Below are positions 12,101-22,259 of a stretch of 64,000 nt of DNA, piece after piece. Position 1 is the stretch's first letter, and the number at the start of each line of letters is the position of its first letter. The notes below the pieces were generated by a model that was not told the origin of the DNA, did no database searches, and saw nothing but the letters and a program-made list of their open reading frames with translations. The DNA comes from Moniliella sp. 'wahieum' (Eukaryota; Basidiomycota; Moniliellomycetes; Moniliellales; Moniliellaceae): assembly GCA_003971905.1 (NCBI GenBank), contig RSEE01000082.1, forward strand, positions 124,001-188,000. Reading direction: 5' to 3'. The position numbers and the translations under genes are program-made.

Positions 12101-12703
12101 AAGCATCCACGCCATCTGGCTATTCACATGTACCTTGGCGAACCTGTTCACTTGCTCGGTATTACCGCGCCTATCTTGCCCGTCTTGTGGCAACACGACG
12201 CCGACAGTGACTTGTGGTACAACATCGGGGCCAACTCGGCCCAGGCCGAGACGACCAAACTAACTGTTGAAGTTCACATGCAAAACGACACGTACCGTCT
12301 TTTTTGCCTAGGTGAACATGACCAAAAGCTGCACCTCAATGACGGCCATCAGTAAATTGGCTTGCACTCCACGGCGCAGCGGAAACTCTTGGCTTACTGA
12401 CTTCCATCCTGGCACGACATAGGCACGTGGGACGGGGAGGAAATGAAGAAGGGCATCAGCACCCTCAGTGCCACGGCCTGTGACCGAAAGAACTGGTCCG
12501 GCTCCAGCTGGAGGGATGGGCCAAGCTGGATGAGTTCAAGAAAGACGGGATGGGACGTCGGCGGTGCAGCGCTACGTGCTTAACCACTTTGTCAACTCTG
12601 CATAATCGCGATTGCAATGGATGTGCATAGAAAAAAAAAGGCAGTAGGGGGAAAGGGATTCTGTCGTTGCCGACGGTCTCCCGCTGGTTTCGCAAGGGGA
12701 CAA
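6131..12703. other. Gene-poor, lower-GC block
   Basis: About 6.6 kb without a gene I can support. Composition is close to 50% GC by eye, against a clearly higher value in the flanking gene-rich DNA, and stop codons are frequent in all frames. The open frames of 60-195 codons have no recognisable motif and no codon-usage continuity. Plus-strand frames at about 11755-12355 (a stretch containing LGITAPILPVLWQHDADSD) look protein-like but are broken and unassigned. A minisatellite lies at 10605-10695. Probably a region of old insertions. Confidence 0.6.
10605..10695. repeat. Short minisatellite, about 22-bp unit
   Basis: Three to four imperfect copies of a unit of the form TATCCCCCATCTATCCACCA. 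It lies in the gene-poor block with no coding context. Confidence 0.6.
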
Positions 12704-15444
12704 CTAGGTCGCGGTGGGAGGCGCGTTCCTGTTGGGAAAAAACGTGTCGTTCCAGACCAGAAGTTTTTCCAGGGTATCGCCGTAGTCGTTCTGGGGCCCA
12801 AGGTTGGCCAGGTGATTGACGAAGCGGGTAAAGCGGTGTCAGTGCCATCTGTACCATACTCCATGGCCGCGATGATGGCTGCACAAAGCGAACTTCCCAC
12901 AGAAGCGGCGGCAGAGAGAATGTAATTCATCCTGCCGATATTAACCAATCCAGAAATTTTGTTAGAGAAGAGAGTTAGCCACATTCATCCCGTGAACAAT
13001 ACAAAGGAAAGATGGAGTAGTCGACGTACGCAATCCAATAATTCAACTGCCGACCACGGGAGAACAGTAGGTGAGTGACAGCCCCCCAGAAAAACCAGGC
13101 GGTCCAGCAAATCGGTGAATAAAGTGAGACTTGCGATACACCACCAAAGAAGAGCGGCCAATGGATCGAGCGGAGGTGAGCGAAGTGATTCCAGTGAGGA
13201 GACATGCGTCCGGCAAAGTACAAGATCAGTGGTGCGACTGCGCCAATAAGGAAAAAGTACAGAGTCCACTGGTATTGGTGCAAGAACCCGTTCTTGTGAG
13301 GCCCGACGCCAGTCCAATATATGGGGTCGTACAAACCTAACCCGCGATTCGGTAACGGCGTTGATCTGCAGCGCATCGGAACTCCACCCCACCCAGATTC
13401 CACTTTGCAAACATTGAGCAGGCCAATTGGGTTCCCACGAGTACAAAGAAGGTGATCCGTGGGGGGATCTTAAAGTAGACTGCCAGCTTGGAGCAGCCAC
13501 AGTAGAGCATGGCTTGTGTGATGCTTCCCGCGCAGAATATCTGAAAGAGCGGTAGGATGGTCGTGTGCCCAGGCAGAGAAGCATAGCAATCAACGTCGCC
13601 AAGTGCTCCACACACTTCAGCTCCACCGACGTCCGGCCCAACACAATGCCCACTGGAACAATGAAGATTGCAGCCAGCGCGAGGCAAGCACAATCGCCCA
13701 AACCGGTACCGAGGTGTGGTACACGTGCACCATGGGGATGGCAAAGACAAATGCAACCAGAAGTAAACACAGGTACCACCAGGTGGGAACAGCCGGGTAG
13801 CGGGCGAGTTGGCGGGTGGGGGGTCAGTCGAATCAGCCACGTTGGACACCTTCCACCAGCGGCGTAGGTCGCCCCCATGGAAAAGCGGGGTGTGAACGAG
13901 TAAGGCGGTGCAAGCAGCATAGGAAAACGCCCAGGTCATGACGCTTGTGGAAGAAAAGTATCCCTGGGGTGGTCGGGTGAATCAAATTGGGGAAGATCTA
14001 GATCCATGTCTTGGGGCAAGGGGTTGATATGCATGTCGGTGGCATGCAGCTGTGGGTACCAATCACGTTCATAACAGTATAGGGAAGGCAGGCCGCTATG
14101 GTTCTGTTTGTGAAAAAGATCGGGAGGGCAATGACCCACATGGCAACGGCGTACCCAAAAAACGTTGACCAGCGCGCCCCATGGTACGATCAAGGGTGAA
14201 TTCAACGCTGTGATCACTAAATTCCAGTTCAGGGACCAAAAAGACCAGCCCATGCCACCCTTTGAATCAAACAAAAGATTGACCACAAAGTTAGACGGAG
14301 CAATCCACGTCGGCCACTCACCTTCCCAGAGGTGGATAGAAGAATAGTGGGATCCAGTGCCAGACGAACATGACCGTCGCCGCAATCCAGAAGACGCGGC
14401 GACGGTTCCATTGCCACGTCGAACCCCGGTAAGGCCGTCAACATGCACTCGTCTGAAGCTGCTGAGGAGCAGCTCGCCAGGCCAAATGAGAAGACGTGTG
14501 GCAGACCGGCCAAGGCAAATCCAAAGAATGGGGTCGAGAGGTAAATGAGAAAGAGGAAGCCGGGTGGGAATGTGTTCTCTTGTTTTGTGCCACCCTCCGT
14601 CAATATGGACATTCCGGCCAAGTATTGCACGGTTAGGTTGGGTCCCATGGCAACCGCAGTGACGATGGTGCAGATCCTGCGCGAAATAATCACAGTTGTC
14701 AGACAAAGGTCTCCTTCACTGCAACTCAATTTCCCGGAAGTTGAGACGCACGCATGTTCCTTGAGGTTAAATGGGCCCGGGTTGATGAACCAAGCCAGGG
14801 GCCAGTGCGATGGGTACGGTATTTGCGATAGCGCAAACCCCAAACAGTAGGTGAATGGCTTGTACCAACACCGCACTTGTAGACACAAAGATCTGTGGGT
14901 TGATCCAGTCTCCTGGGTCTCCATAGCAACGAGGGCGGTGGTGATTCCGAGGGCCAGCACAATAGAAAGCAGCCAGGTGCGGATCGTGTTGAATGGCATA
15001 TCTGGGTCGTCTTCGTTAGGCACGACGGCACGCACCCGCGCATCAACATGTCCAGAACCTTCTCCTCCTCTGTGTCATTTTCATCTCCATTGTTGGCGCC
15101 TTCACCCCACTGGCCCGATCCCCGGTTTTCGTTCATCGCGGGTCGTGTCCCAGAGGGTTCATCATGTGGACTCAGCAGTCGGTCGTTGTGATAGAGCGCG
15201 TTTTCCAAGAGCGACTCTGTTTCGATGCCATTCTCGTTGTCGTCCTCGTCTGTGTTTGTGTTTGTGAACGAAAACGGGGTAGTGTTCTTGTACGTCGCGT
15301 GGTTTGTTGGTGTTATGCTATGAGTTGTGAGAGGCCAAGAGAGTCGACGGCATCCGACGTGGACGCAAGGTCCGAGCCTTTGGAAAGTGGGTGGATCCGT
15401 TCCTCGTCTGCTTGTTTGATCCCACTCGAGCAAGGAGTCGACAT
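12704..15444 (-). CDS. OPT-family oligopeptide transporter, frame-damaged (possible pseudogene)
   Basis: Proton-coupled oligopeptide transporter of the OPT family, polytopic plasma membrane protein. Signature motifs are present in the right order: DDPDMPFNTIRTWLL (about 14990), INPQIFVSTSAVLVQ (about 14900), the hallmark NPGPFNLKEH (about 14785), WPTWIAPSNFVVNLLF (about 14310), NSPLIVPWGA (about 14180), the hallmark KIPPR (about 13470), and RMNYILSAAASVGS (about 12920). An intron inside the NPGPFNLKEHA region (donor GTGCGT, acceptor CGCAG) splices cleanly to CTIVTAVAMGPNLTVQYLAG. Several other frame changes cannot be introns, for example in the GGGG run near 14830. I count at least six. The start at 15444 (MSTPCSSGIKQADEE) opens an acidic, disordered N-terminus. 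The stop at 12704 is the likeliest of several. It sits alone in the low-GC block. Confidence 0.75.
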
Positions 15445-15849
15445 GATGTCTCTAGCCTTTTGTCTTGCTTGTGGTGTTGGCGTTAGTGCTCTGTGTTACT
15501 GTTGGTGGTGGTGGTAGTGAGTAACAGTGATTGCGAGTTGATCTTGCATTTATACTATCAGAGGTCGTCGTCCCAACTCCGTTCTGACTCGCAGGTCCTC
15601 ATCAAATGCTCCGTTCCTCGCTCTCTCACTCATATCATGCTCTTGTATTATATGCACTCGAGCCCGGAGGTGATTGACATCCCAGCTACGCCAAAGGAAC
15701 GCAACACCTAACCACAGAAGCGCAAAACCCCACGAACGGCATATTGGTACGGTCGTCGATCCCTACTCACTTACTATTATCCACGCATTCCCACCTAAGG
15801 ATTAGTTTTATCGACTACATAGTAACCCCCTGTTGCATCAGTTCCGATG

Positions 15850-15945
15850 AACCTGGATTTAAACCCCCCCCTCAAAGTGAATACCACGTAGCGACGCTAG
15901 CTCTGACCTGCAGACACCTAGTCTCTAAACCACAGATGATCAGCG
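15850..15945 (-). repeat. Candidate tRNA-derived SINE or tRNA relic
   Basis: The minus strand carries TGGTTTAGAGAC (15932-15921), a good RNA polymerase III A box, and GGTTTAAATCC (15865-15855). The latter is the B box GGTTCGAATCC with its CpG changed to TpA. The 55-base spacing is right. It does not fold into a clean tRNA, so a SINE or decayed tRNA is the better reading. Confidence 0.35.
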
Positions 15946-16213
15946 AACAGTAATCAAGTGGCTGTGCGCTGTATACTATAGTATACGCGCTTGAAAGGCC
16001 TGCGATGTACCATTCTCAAACCTTATATAACTGCAGGAACTACGGCAATAACATTGCGACTAGCAACACACTCTCGCTTACCCAACTTCTGGCTGACGCT
16101 CTCAATCGCACTTTTGACAACTTAATTAGATGGCTAATCGCGTCGCCAACTCGTCAAGACGTTTTGATTTGGGCCATTCGTCTCCGAATCGGACAAGTGT
16201 TCGTATGACAATG

Positions 16214-16248
16214 GTGCATGATGCATGATGCATGATGCATGATATATG
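16214..16248. repeat. Heptanucleotide repeat (ATGCATG-type) x5
   Basis: Five near-perfect tandem copies of a 7-bp unit (GTGCATG/ATGCATG). Intergenic. Confidence 0.7.
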
Positions 16249-17622
16249 ATCGTTAGCATGTGCAATTGTAAAAAGGGGTGTTGTCCCTTGCATCTATGTT
16301 ATACCCTACGTGGTCCGACACCCCCTTGACTGAGATCTCACCCGAGCTAACTGTTATGCATTATGATGGACATTAGCGTTGTCTGTATCGCCAGATCCAC
16401 TGGGATATGTGGGTGGTACTTGCCAATGCGCATGCCCCTCACTCAATATCAACCTCAGATCATTGGCAAACAGAGAGGGAAACTGCCAGTGATCAGAGCA
16501 CTAGTAGTATGGCTATATGGCTGCTGTGTACTAGGATTGATTGAACTGCAAGTGGGACGCTGTAGCGCTTCAAAACTCGAGCGAAATCCATTCAATCACT
16601 GCACAGCAGGGCTCGTCATCAGGACGTGGCATTGTCGTGAGGCTGGTTTTGATCTGCTGATCTCCAGTGAAAAAGACCACATGAGTGGGGTCTTGGAGCA
16701 GAAACTTGTCTGGTTGAATGGGCCTAGGGTGGTGTCAGGATCCCATTTGAAGTTGATCGCCTCGCGTGGGTGTACGGACTGGGGGTCCGGGTTACTTGTT
16801 ACGGGGCGCTTCGGTTATCTCCGGACGCGGAGCCCCGCATGTCGTAGACATCTCAGCCCAACACGCGTCAGTCCGCCGGTTATAGACTAGCGAGAGAGAG
16901 CCAGTCGACTCCTTATCTTTGCTGCGGATATCATCCGCGGCCCGCCATGGTCGCATGGGCTTATCGATACCTTGTCAAAACCCTTCCTGCTGCGCCCGAC
17001 TACGTAGCGTCAGCACCTTGGAATGCAAGGGCTGTGCATTAGTCTTGACCTCTAGTCTTTACCTCTCTGGGAAGTGTCCCGCATTCTGTCTATACCTGTC
17101 ATGAGGCACTTGACGGAGGCCTGGTTCCTTCTGCTGTATGTAAGAAGCCATGTCTAAGCTTGCTAGCTGTGGTCCTTGTCGACCATCCTGTCTTCTACCT
17201 TTGGTCTCCCCGACTATCAGTTCCTCTCTCGCCCTTCCACCTTCTACCACCCCTACGCTTACGAATTTACGAGTTACGTCAAGCGCACTGCAAGCCGCAG
17301 TTACTCTTATCAGTAGTGCTTGCTCTTTTTAGGACTCTGTCTGTTCCCGCTAACTACAGCATACTAAAACCGAGTGTGGTAACGCTGCGAGGAACACAGG
17401 ATAAAACTTCGGAGCTCCTGGACCCCTTCAGCTGGTCTAACGACCTACGTACACGGCTCCTACCTCGGAGGGTCTGGACTGCGGCCTTTGCACGCAGGCA
17501 GCCACCCAAACTAGAGGGTCTCTCCCTCGCCTCTACACCCGCTCGGTTCAACCAGGATCTGGAGCAGGACCTAACGTACGAGCCACCGATCGATCTGTCC
17601 AAGGTTTATACCCCTAAACTAC

Positions 17623-17648
17623 AGGGGGATCCCACCTCGGGACCCCCT
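17623..17648. repeat. Hairpin with a bulged A, family copy 1
   Basis: AGGGGG-A-TCCC pairs with GGGACCCCCT across a 5-nt loop ACCTC; only the A is unpaired. A second hairpin of the same design is at 33471-33497. Confidence 0.6.
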
Positions 17649-19985
17649 CCATGACATTACTCCGGGACGGCTTCCTCAGTCTATACGGAGGTACGTTCGT
17701 GACAGTCAGAGGAGCATACGTCTTGTCAAAAACTCAAGGTTCCCGGCAGGACACGTATGCTAGTTGCCAATGGCAAGGCTCCAGTGGAACTGAGATGATA
17801 GCAGTGGAGGCATCACCGACGGGTTGGGGAAATGACCAACGAATTGGTTCAGAATGCCTACGAGCATGCCTTCAATGTGTACCGGCAGCGATCTGCGAAA
17901 TGACGAAGGATACGGGTGGTCTTCATCGTCACTGATGCCTCCCAACAGACCCGAAACCCCATTCTGAATGATACCCTGGGTGTACACAAAGTAATCCGGG
18001 AGCCTGTTGTCCCCGTTCAGAATATGTCTGATCCTAGATCCACACCTAGGCTCGTTCCTACTTCTCTCTGATTGGTACTAGTACCTCTCGTTCACTCATT
18101 TGCTTCCATTCACTTTTGCACCACAGTACGTTTTCTTGTTCTTTACTCAGAGCAGTCGCCTCACAACGCCTTTCCGATCATTGCCTCGCCTGTGGATCCC
18201 ACCTTGCCTTCTAGCTCCCATCAGCTGTGGCTAACCCTGTTTGACGATCAGTCTCTCTCAGAACTAAGAGCACCAAAGTAAGCTTCCCTGTTATTGGATG
18301 CTTACAGAACGGAAACCTCCATTTGCTACACCCGAAGGGTCCGAGTTGGTTAGTGTGTGTACCAGGCGAGACCAACATGCAAGGCGGGAGGAAAGAGGGA
18401 ATGGGGGACGCACGTCGCCCAAGGAAGATGTCCGTCACTTGTCCGTCCAGCTCCTGCCCCAGTGGAACAAGTTCTCGCACTACCAGTTTTGGCGAGCAAG
18501 AGTATTTCGGTGTAAGATCCATATCGTTCCCCACGTTTCCCTATTGGCCGTATCCATGCATCCCACTTAACTATGATGCGGTTTGCGCACAAGGAAGCGT
18601 CCCAGTGGGTGAACTGCCATACAAGGTGCATGAAGATGTATGAGGACCGCAAAACGCATACTGGGGAGCAAAACTGACACACAGCCGCCTTCTGGGAGCC
18701 CAATGATGCACAATTCATGATTGGCTGTGGAACACACACAGAAAGTGCCTATTCATCCAAGCGACAACCGGGGGATCGGCATGCCGGAATAGGTGCACCG
18801 AAAGTCATATGCACCTCCTCCAGCTCTTCTCCAAGGTTGGATCCCCAGTTACTTCAGTCTTAACATCGCAACTGCTGCATACCTGGTTTATTAAACCTTG
18901 TAAGGGTGTTCTAGGGTGGCCCACTTCCCGGCTCTCGATCCCGTGCTGTTTGCGCGCTAATGAGCACAGAGTCAGGGACGGATGAGATGAGAACCGTGCG
19001 CATCGTGCTTCAATACTGAGGATATACCAGCTGAATAGGGAGGGAGGGAGTTTGGGGCCCGGCCAAAGCAAGACTTCATATCTTACTGCCAATGAAGAAG
19101 AGTATTTTGTCAACCGTAACCGCACTCGCAGTTGCCGTGGGAACCACCTACATGGACCCTTTGGCTACTCCCTTCGCCATGCTCCGCTCCTCCCTGGGTG
19201 TAGCGTTTATCCCTGGGACCGACCCCCCACCCTTTCTTCCCAATCGGGGGTGTTAGCGGCGGTAAGGCCAGGCAAGGCGGGGCGAGTGGCATGGGGGGAT
19301 GGTGGCACTCAACTTGCTTGCCACTTTGGATCTGCCCCTGCGGTCCTCGTTCCCGCCCGGGACGGTAAAGCATTACTGCGACTGACCACTTTCGCACTCG
19401 TGAGGGTGGGCCTGGCGAAAAGGGAGCACGGAAAGCTCCAAGAAATTAGCTGGTTCGAAAAAATGTGGCTACGGTATCGAGGTGCTGCGCGCGTGGTTGG
19501 CCACGATGTGCATGGCATCGCTCACAGCAGTGATGGCCGTAGCACAGCAGCAGCAGTATGGTGTGGAGCAAACGCTAGGTGTGGAGACATGCGGGGCTGA
19601 CCACAGACCACTGAACGTACTGAACTCCTATCTTTGCATATGGCACCCGCATTTGTGTACCATTAGGAGAGGGAGCAAGCGAGAGAGGGGCAAAAGCAAA
19701 AGGCAAAGGCAAAGGTAAAGGCAAAAGGCAACGACAGACGCTAATGACAAAGGCATTGTTCACCCAGTGCACTGCTGCGACAGGAAAAAAGAGCAAATGC
19801 AGAACAGACGAGATCGCAGCAGACTGGACGGTAGGATGGGAGAGAGAGAGAGAGAGCGCGCGCAAAGGGGCAGGGGGGCAAGGGAACAGGGAGCAAGGCA
19901 GCAGGGGAGCAAGGGAGCAAAGGAGCAGGGAGGGAAGGGAGTATGGGCGCACCGCGGGCCTTCGGTGCGGGGGGGGGGGGGCAGA

Positions 19986-21832
19986 TTAGCGGAACCAGCC
20001 CTTCTTCTTCTTCTCTGCCAGACCGCCGGCTAGGTCGGCCGACGAAAGTCCTGCAGAATCTGACGATCCCGGCAGAGGAGGCAAGGCCTGACTGAGCGAG
20101 CGAGGCAACCCAAGCCCCGTACCCGCGAGTGGGGAGGGTGGCGCGCCCATCGCTTGGGGAGGCAGTGCGTGCGGTACAGATCGCAAGGAGGTAGTACTGG
20201 CCGCTGTGTGGGTAAGCGGCGACAGTGGTGCCTGCTGCCACTGGCCTGGCCTGGGACGAGGGTGCGGCAGGGAGAGGGCTGGCAGTGACGCCCGCCAAGC
20301 CGGAGAGACGCGTGCTGGCGCGCTTGTCACCATGTTGCAAGGCTGACTGGTACCATGCCTTGGCCTCGGGAGGATTGCGTTTGGTCCCGATGCCCATTTC
20401 GGTAAAGTAGCCCACGGCGTATTCGGCCTTGGCCAGTCCCTGTTCGGCCGCCTTTCGTGCCCAGAGGTAGGCCTCGGTATCGGACTGAGGCAGGATGCCA
20501 GGTGCGCCAACGAGGTACCACGCACACAGGGCAAAACACGATTCTTTGTGGTTTTGTTGCGCGGCAATGTTGTACATGTGAATGGACAGGCCTGGATCTT
20601 GGGCGCAGCCCATCCTGCCATACTCGTACGCCACGCCCAACTTGTACGCGCTGGGTGCGTACCCCAACTCGGCCGCCTGGGCCAAGAGTTCGGTCGCATA
20701 GGCGTAATCGACAAAGATGACATTATCAATCCGCGTTGGTGCAGTAGGGCGAGTTCGTGCAAGGCATGCGGGAACTCGGCGGTGGCCATGTCGGCCGACA
20801 ATTTGATCCACTTGACACCTTCCTTGGCGTTCTTTTTGAGCCCCAGTTCGCCGTTGAGCTCGGCGGTGGCCAAGCGGAACATGGCGCCCGGATGGCCCTG
20901 CGCAGCGGCCTTTTTGTAAAACTGGATCGCTTTCGACGAATCTTTGCGACAGCCCCAGCCGCGCTCGGTGCATGTGCCAGCACGGTAGGCTGCATCGGCA
21001 TGGGCGTGTTTGGCAGCCAGGACAAAGAGTGGGTAGGCCTTGTCAAACTGCGCCTTGCCCGACGAGGAGGCCAAGCCATTGGCGTAGCAGTCGGCGAGAA
21101 AGTACTGTGCGTCCGGGTGGCCGCGATCGGAGATTTTGCGGAGCAAGGCGACGGCCTCCTTTACCAGCTCGGACCGGTCCTGGGCAGTGGCGGGATCGAG
21201 GTTGTTCTGCGGGGAGCGGGAGGACTGAACCATAAAGACGGCCAGCTCGTACATCAAGTCGGGGTCCTGGACCTTTTCTGCATTCTTGCGGTAGAGCTCG
21301 AGGGTTTTTTCGTGGCTCAGCAACGAGGCCTGGGCACCGGGACGGAGAACTTGGCTGCCCTGCTCAAAGATGCGGCTGGCCGAGGCGAGGAAGGCGGGCT
21401 GGTAGCCGGCGCCAAAGGGAGACGAGGACTGCGGGGTGGCGGGGCGGCTGCTGACGAGGGAGGTGGTGGAGCCGATGAAGGAGGGGAAGGTGGCGATGGC
21501 GGCAGAGGCGCTGGTGGGCGTGGAGGAGCCGCGCGAGGCGGGTGGCGCGATCTGGTCGGCGATGGCAGGGGGGCAGGCCGGGGCGGGGGTGGGGTGGGGG
21601 CGGTCGAGCGGGGGCTGGAGGGGCTCGGGGGGCAGATGCAGCGGCGGGCGCAGGGCGCGGGGCGCACCGGCTGGGGTTGTAGAAGCTGTCGGGGGTGGGC
21701 GCGGCGGAGGAGGCGCGGGCGCGGGCGAGGCGGGCCGGGCGGGCGGCCGTCGAGGCTCAGCTGGGACACGAGTGCGTCCAGCCCGCCCGGAGGGGAGGCG
21801 GGGCCGGGGGCGGAGGCGGCGGGGAAGGCCAT
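19986..21832 (-). CDS. SKT5: SKT5/CHS4-like chitin synthase III activator (Sel1 repeats)
   Basis: Sel1-repeat protein that activates and localises chitin synthase III at bud necks and septa. A Pro/Ala-rich N-terminus (LDALVSQLSLDG after the ATG at 21832) leads to the family-specific entry DPDLMYELAVFMVQ (about 21260), then successive Sel1 repeats: GHPDAQYFLADCYANGL, ADAAYRAGTCTERGWG, GHPGAMFRLATAELNGELG, EFPHALHELALLHQRG, then in the next frame DNVIFVDYAYATELLAQAAE, YAPSAYKLGVAYEYGRMGC, ESCFALCAWYLVGA and AKAEYAVGYFTEMGIG. The frame slips by one base at about 20733, inside LHQRG(L)IDNV, and again toward each end. The C-terminus AEKKKKGWFR lacks the CAAX box that yeast Chs4 carries. It shares a promoter with YTP1. 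Confidence 0.85.
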
Positions 21833-22259
21833 GGCGGTGGTGGCGGTGGTGGTCGGGTAGTGGTGTGTGCGTCGTCGTCGTCGCCGTCGCTGCTGCTGGC
21901 GGCGTCGAGGCGCGTTCCAGCGTGGCAGGGCGGGATGAATATGGAATGGATGGCATCCATCTCTCAGAGCGATCAGCCTGATCGCTGAGCTCCGCCGTTC
22001 GCACCAACCCTAAGTCGGGGCGTGCTGTCACATGTGACATGTCACAGCGTGCAGTGTGATACCAAGTCACAAGTGCGTCACCGCCCTGTCACTGTGGCTG
22101 ACAAAACCAACGCCGCCCCACGCCGCCTGCCCGCCGGCGCTTCCCGCGGAAGCTGGGCCGCCGCTCGCCAGTGCGGGTGCCCGCCGCGTAGCGTCGTGGG
22201 TGGCGCGGCCCTGCGCCGGACACCCTCGCACGCCAACCCCACCACCACCGCCGCCCGCC
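21833..22259. promoter_or_regulatory. Divergent SKT5 / YTP1 promoter with TGTCAC cluster
   Basis: Contains the perfect palindrome TGTCACATGTGACA at 22026-22039, followed directly by another TGTCAC, with further GTCAC copies up to about 22092. The palindrome centre CACATGTG is an E-box and its arms are inverted TGTCA sites, so a bHLH or homeodomain factor could bind. That is inference; the repeats themselves are seen. Confidence 0.5.

Larger units (their letters stand above)
15445..19985. other. Gene-poor, lower-GC block, second part
   Basis: 4.5 kb with no supportable gene. It holds a tRNA-like SINE candidate (15850-15945), a 7-bp tandem repeat (16214-16248) and a hairpin at 17623-17648 that has a relative at 33471-33497. 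Plus-strand open frames at about 16363-16890 and 17160-17654 have no recognisable domain. The last few hundred bases (about 19680-19980) are purine-rich simple sequence. Confidence 0.55.

Noticed and set aside
11755-12355. Two overlapping plus-strand frames with protein-like strings
   Set aside because: They stop in each other's frames, and I could not connect them to any family; too weak for a gene call.
16363-17654. Plus-strand frames of 164-175 codons
   Set aside because: No recognisable domain or start context, and no link between them; treated as intergenic.
21436-21981. Gly/Arg/Ala-rich plus-strand frame opposite SKT5
   Set aside because: Antisense shadow of the Pro/Ala-rich SKT5 N-terminus.
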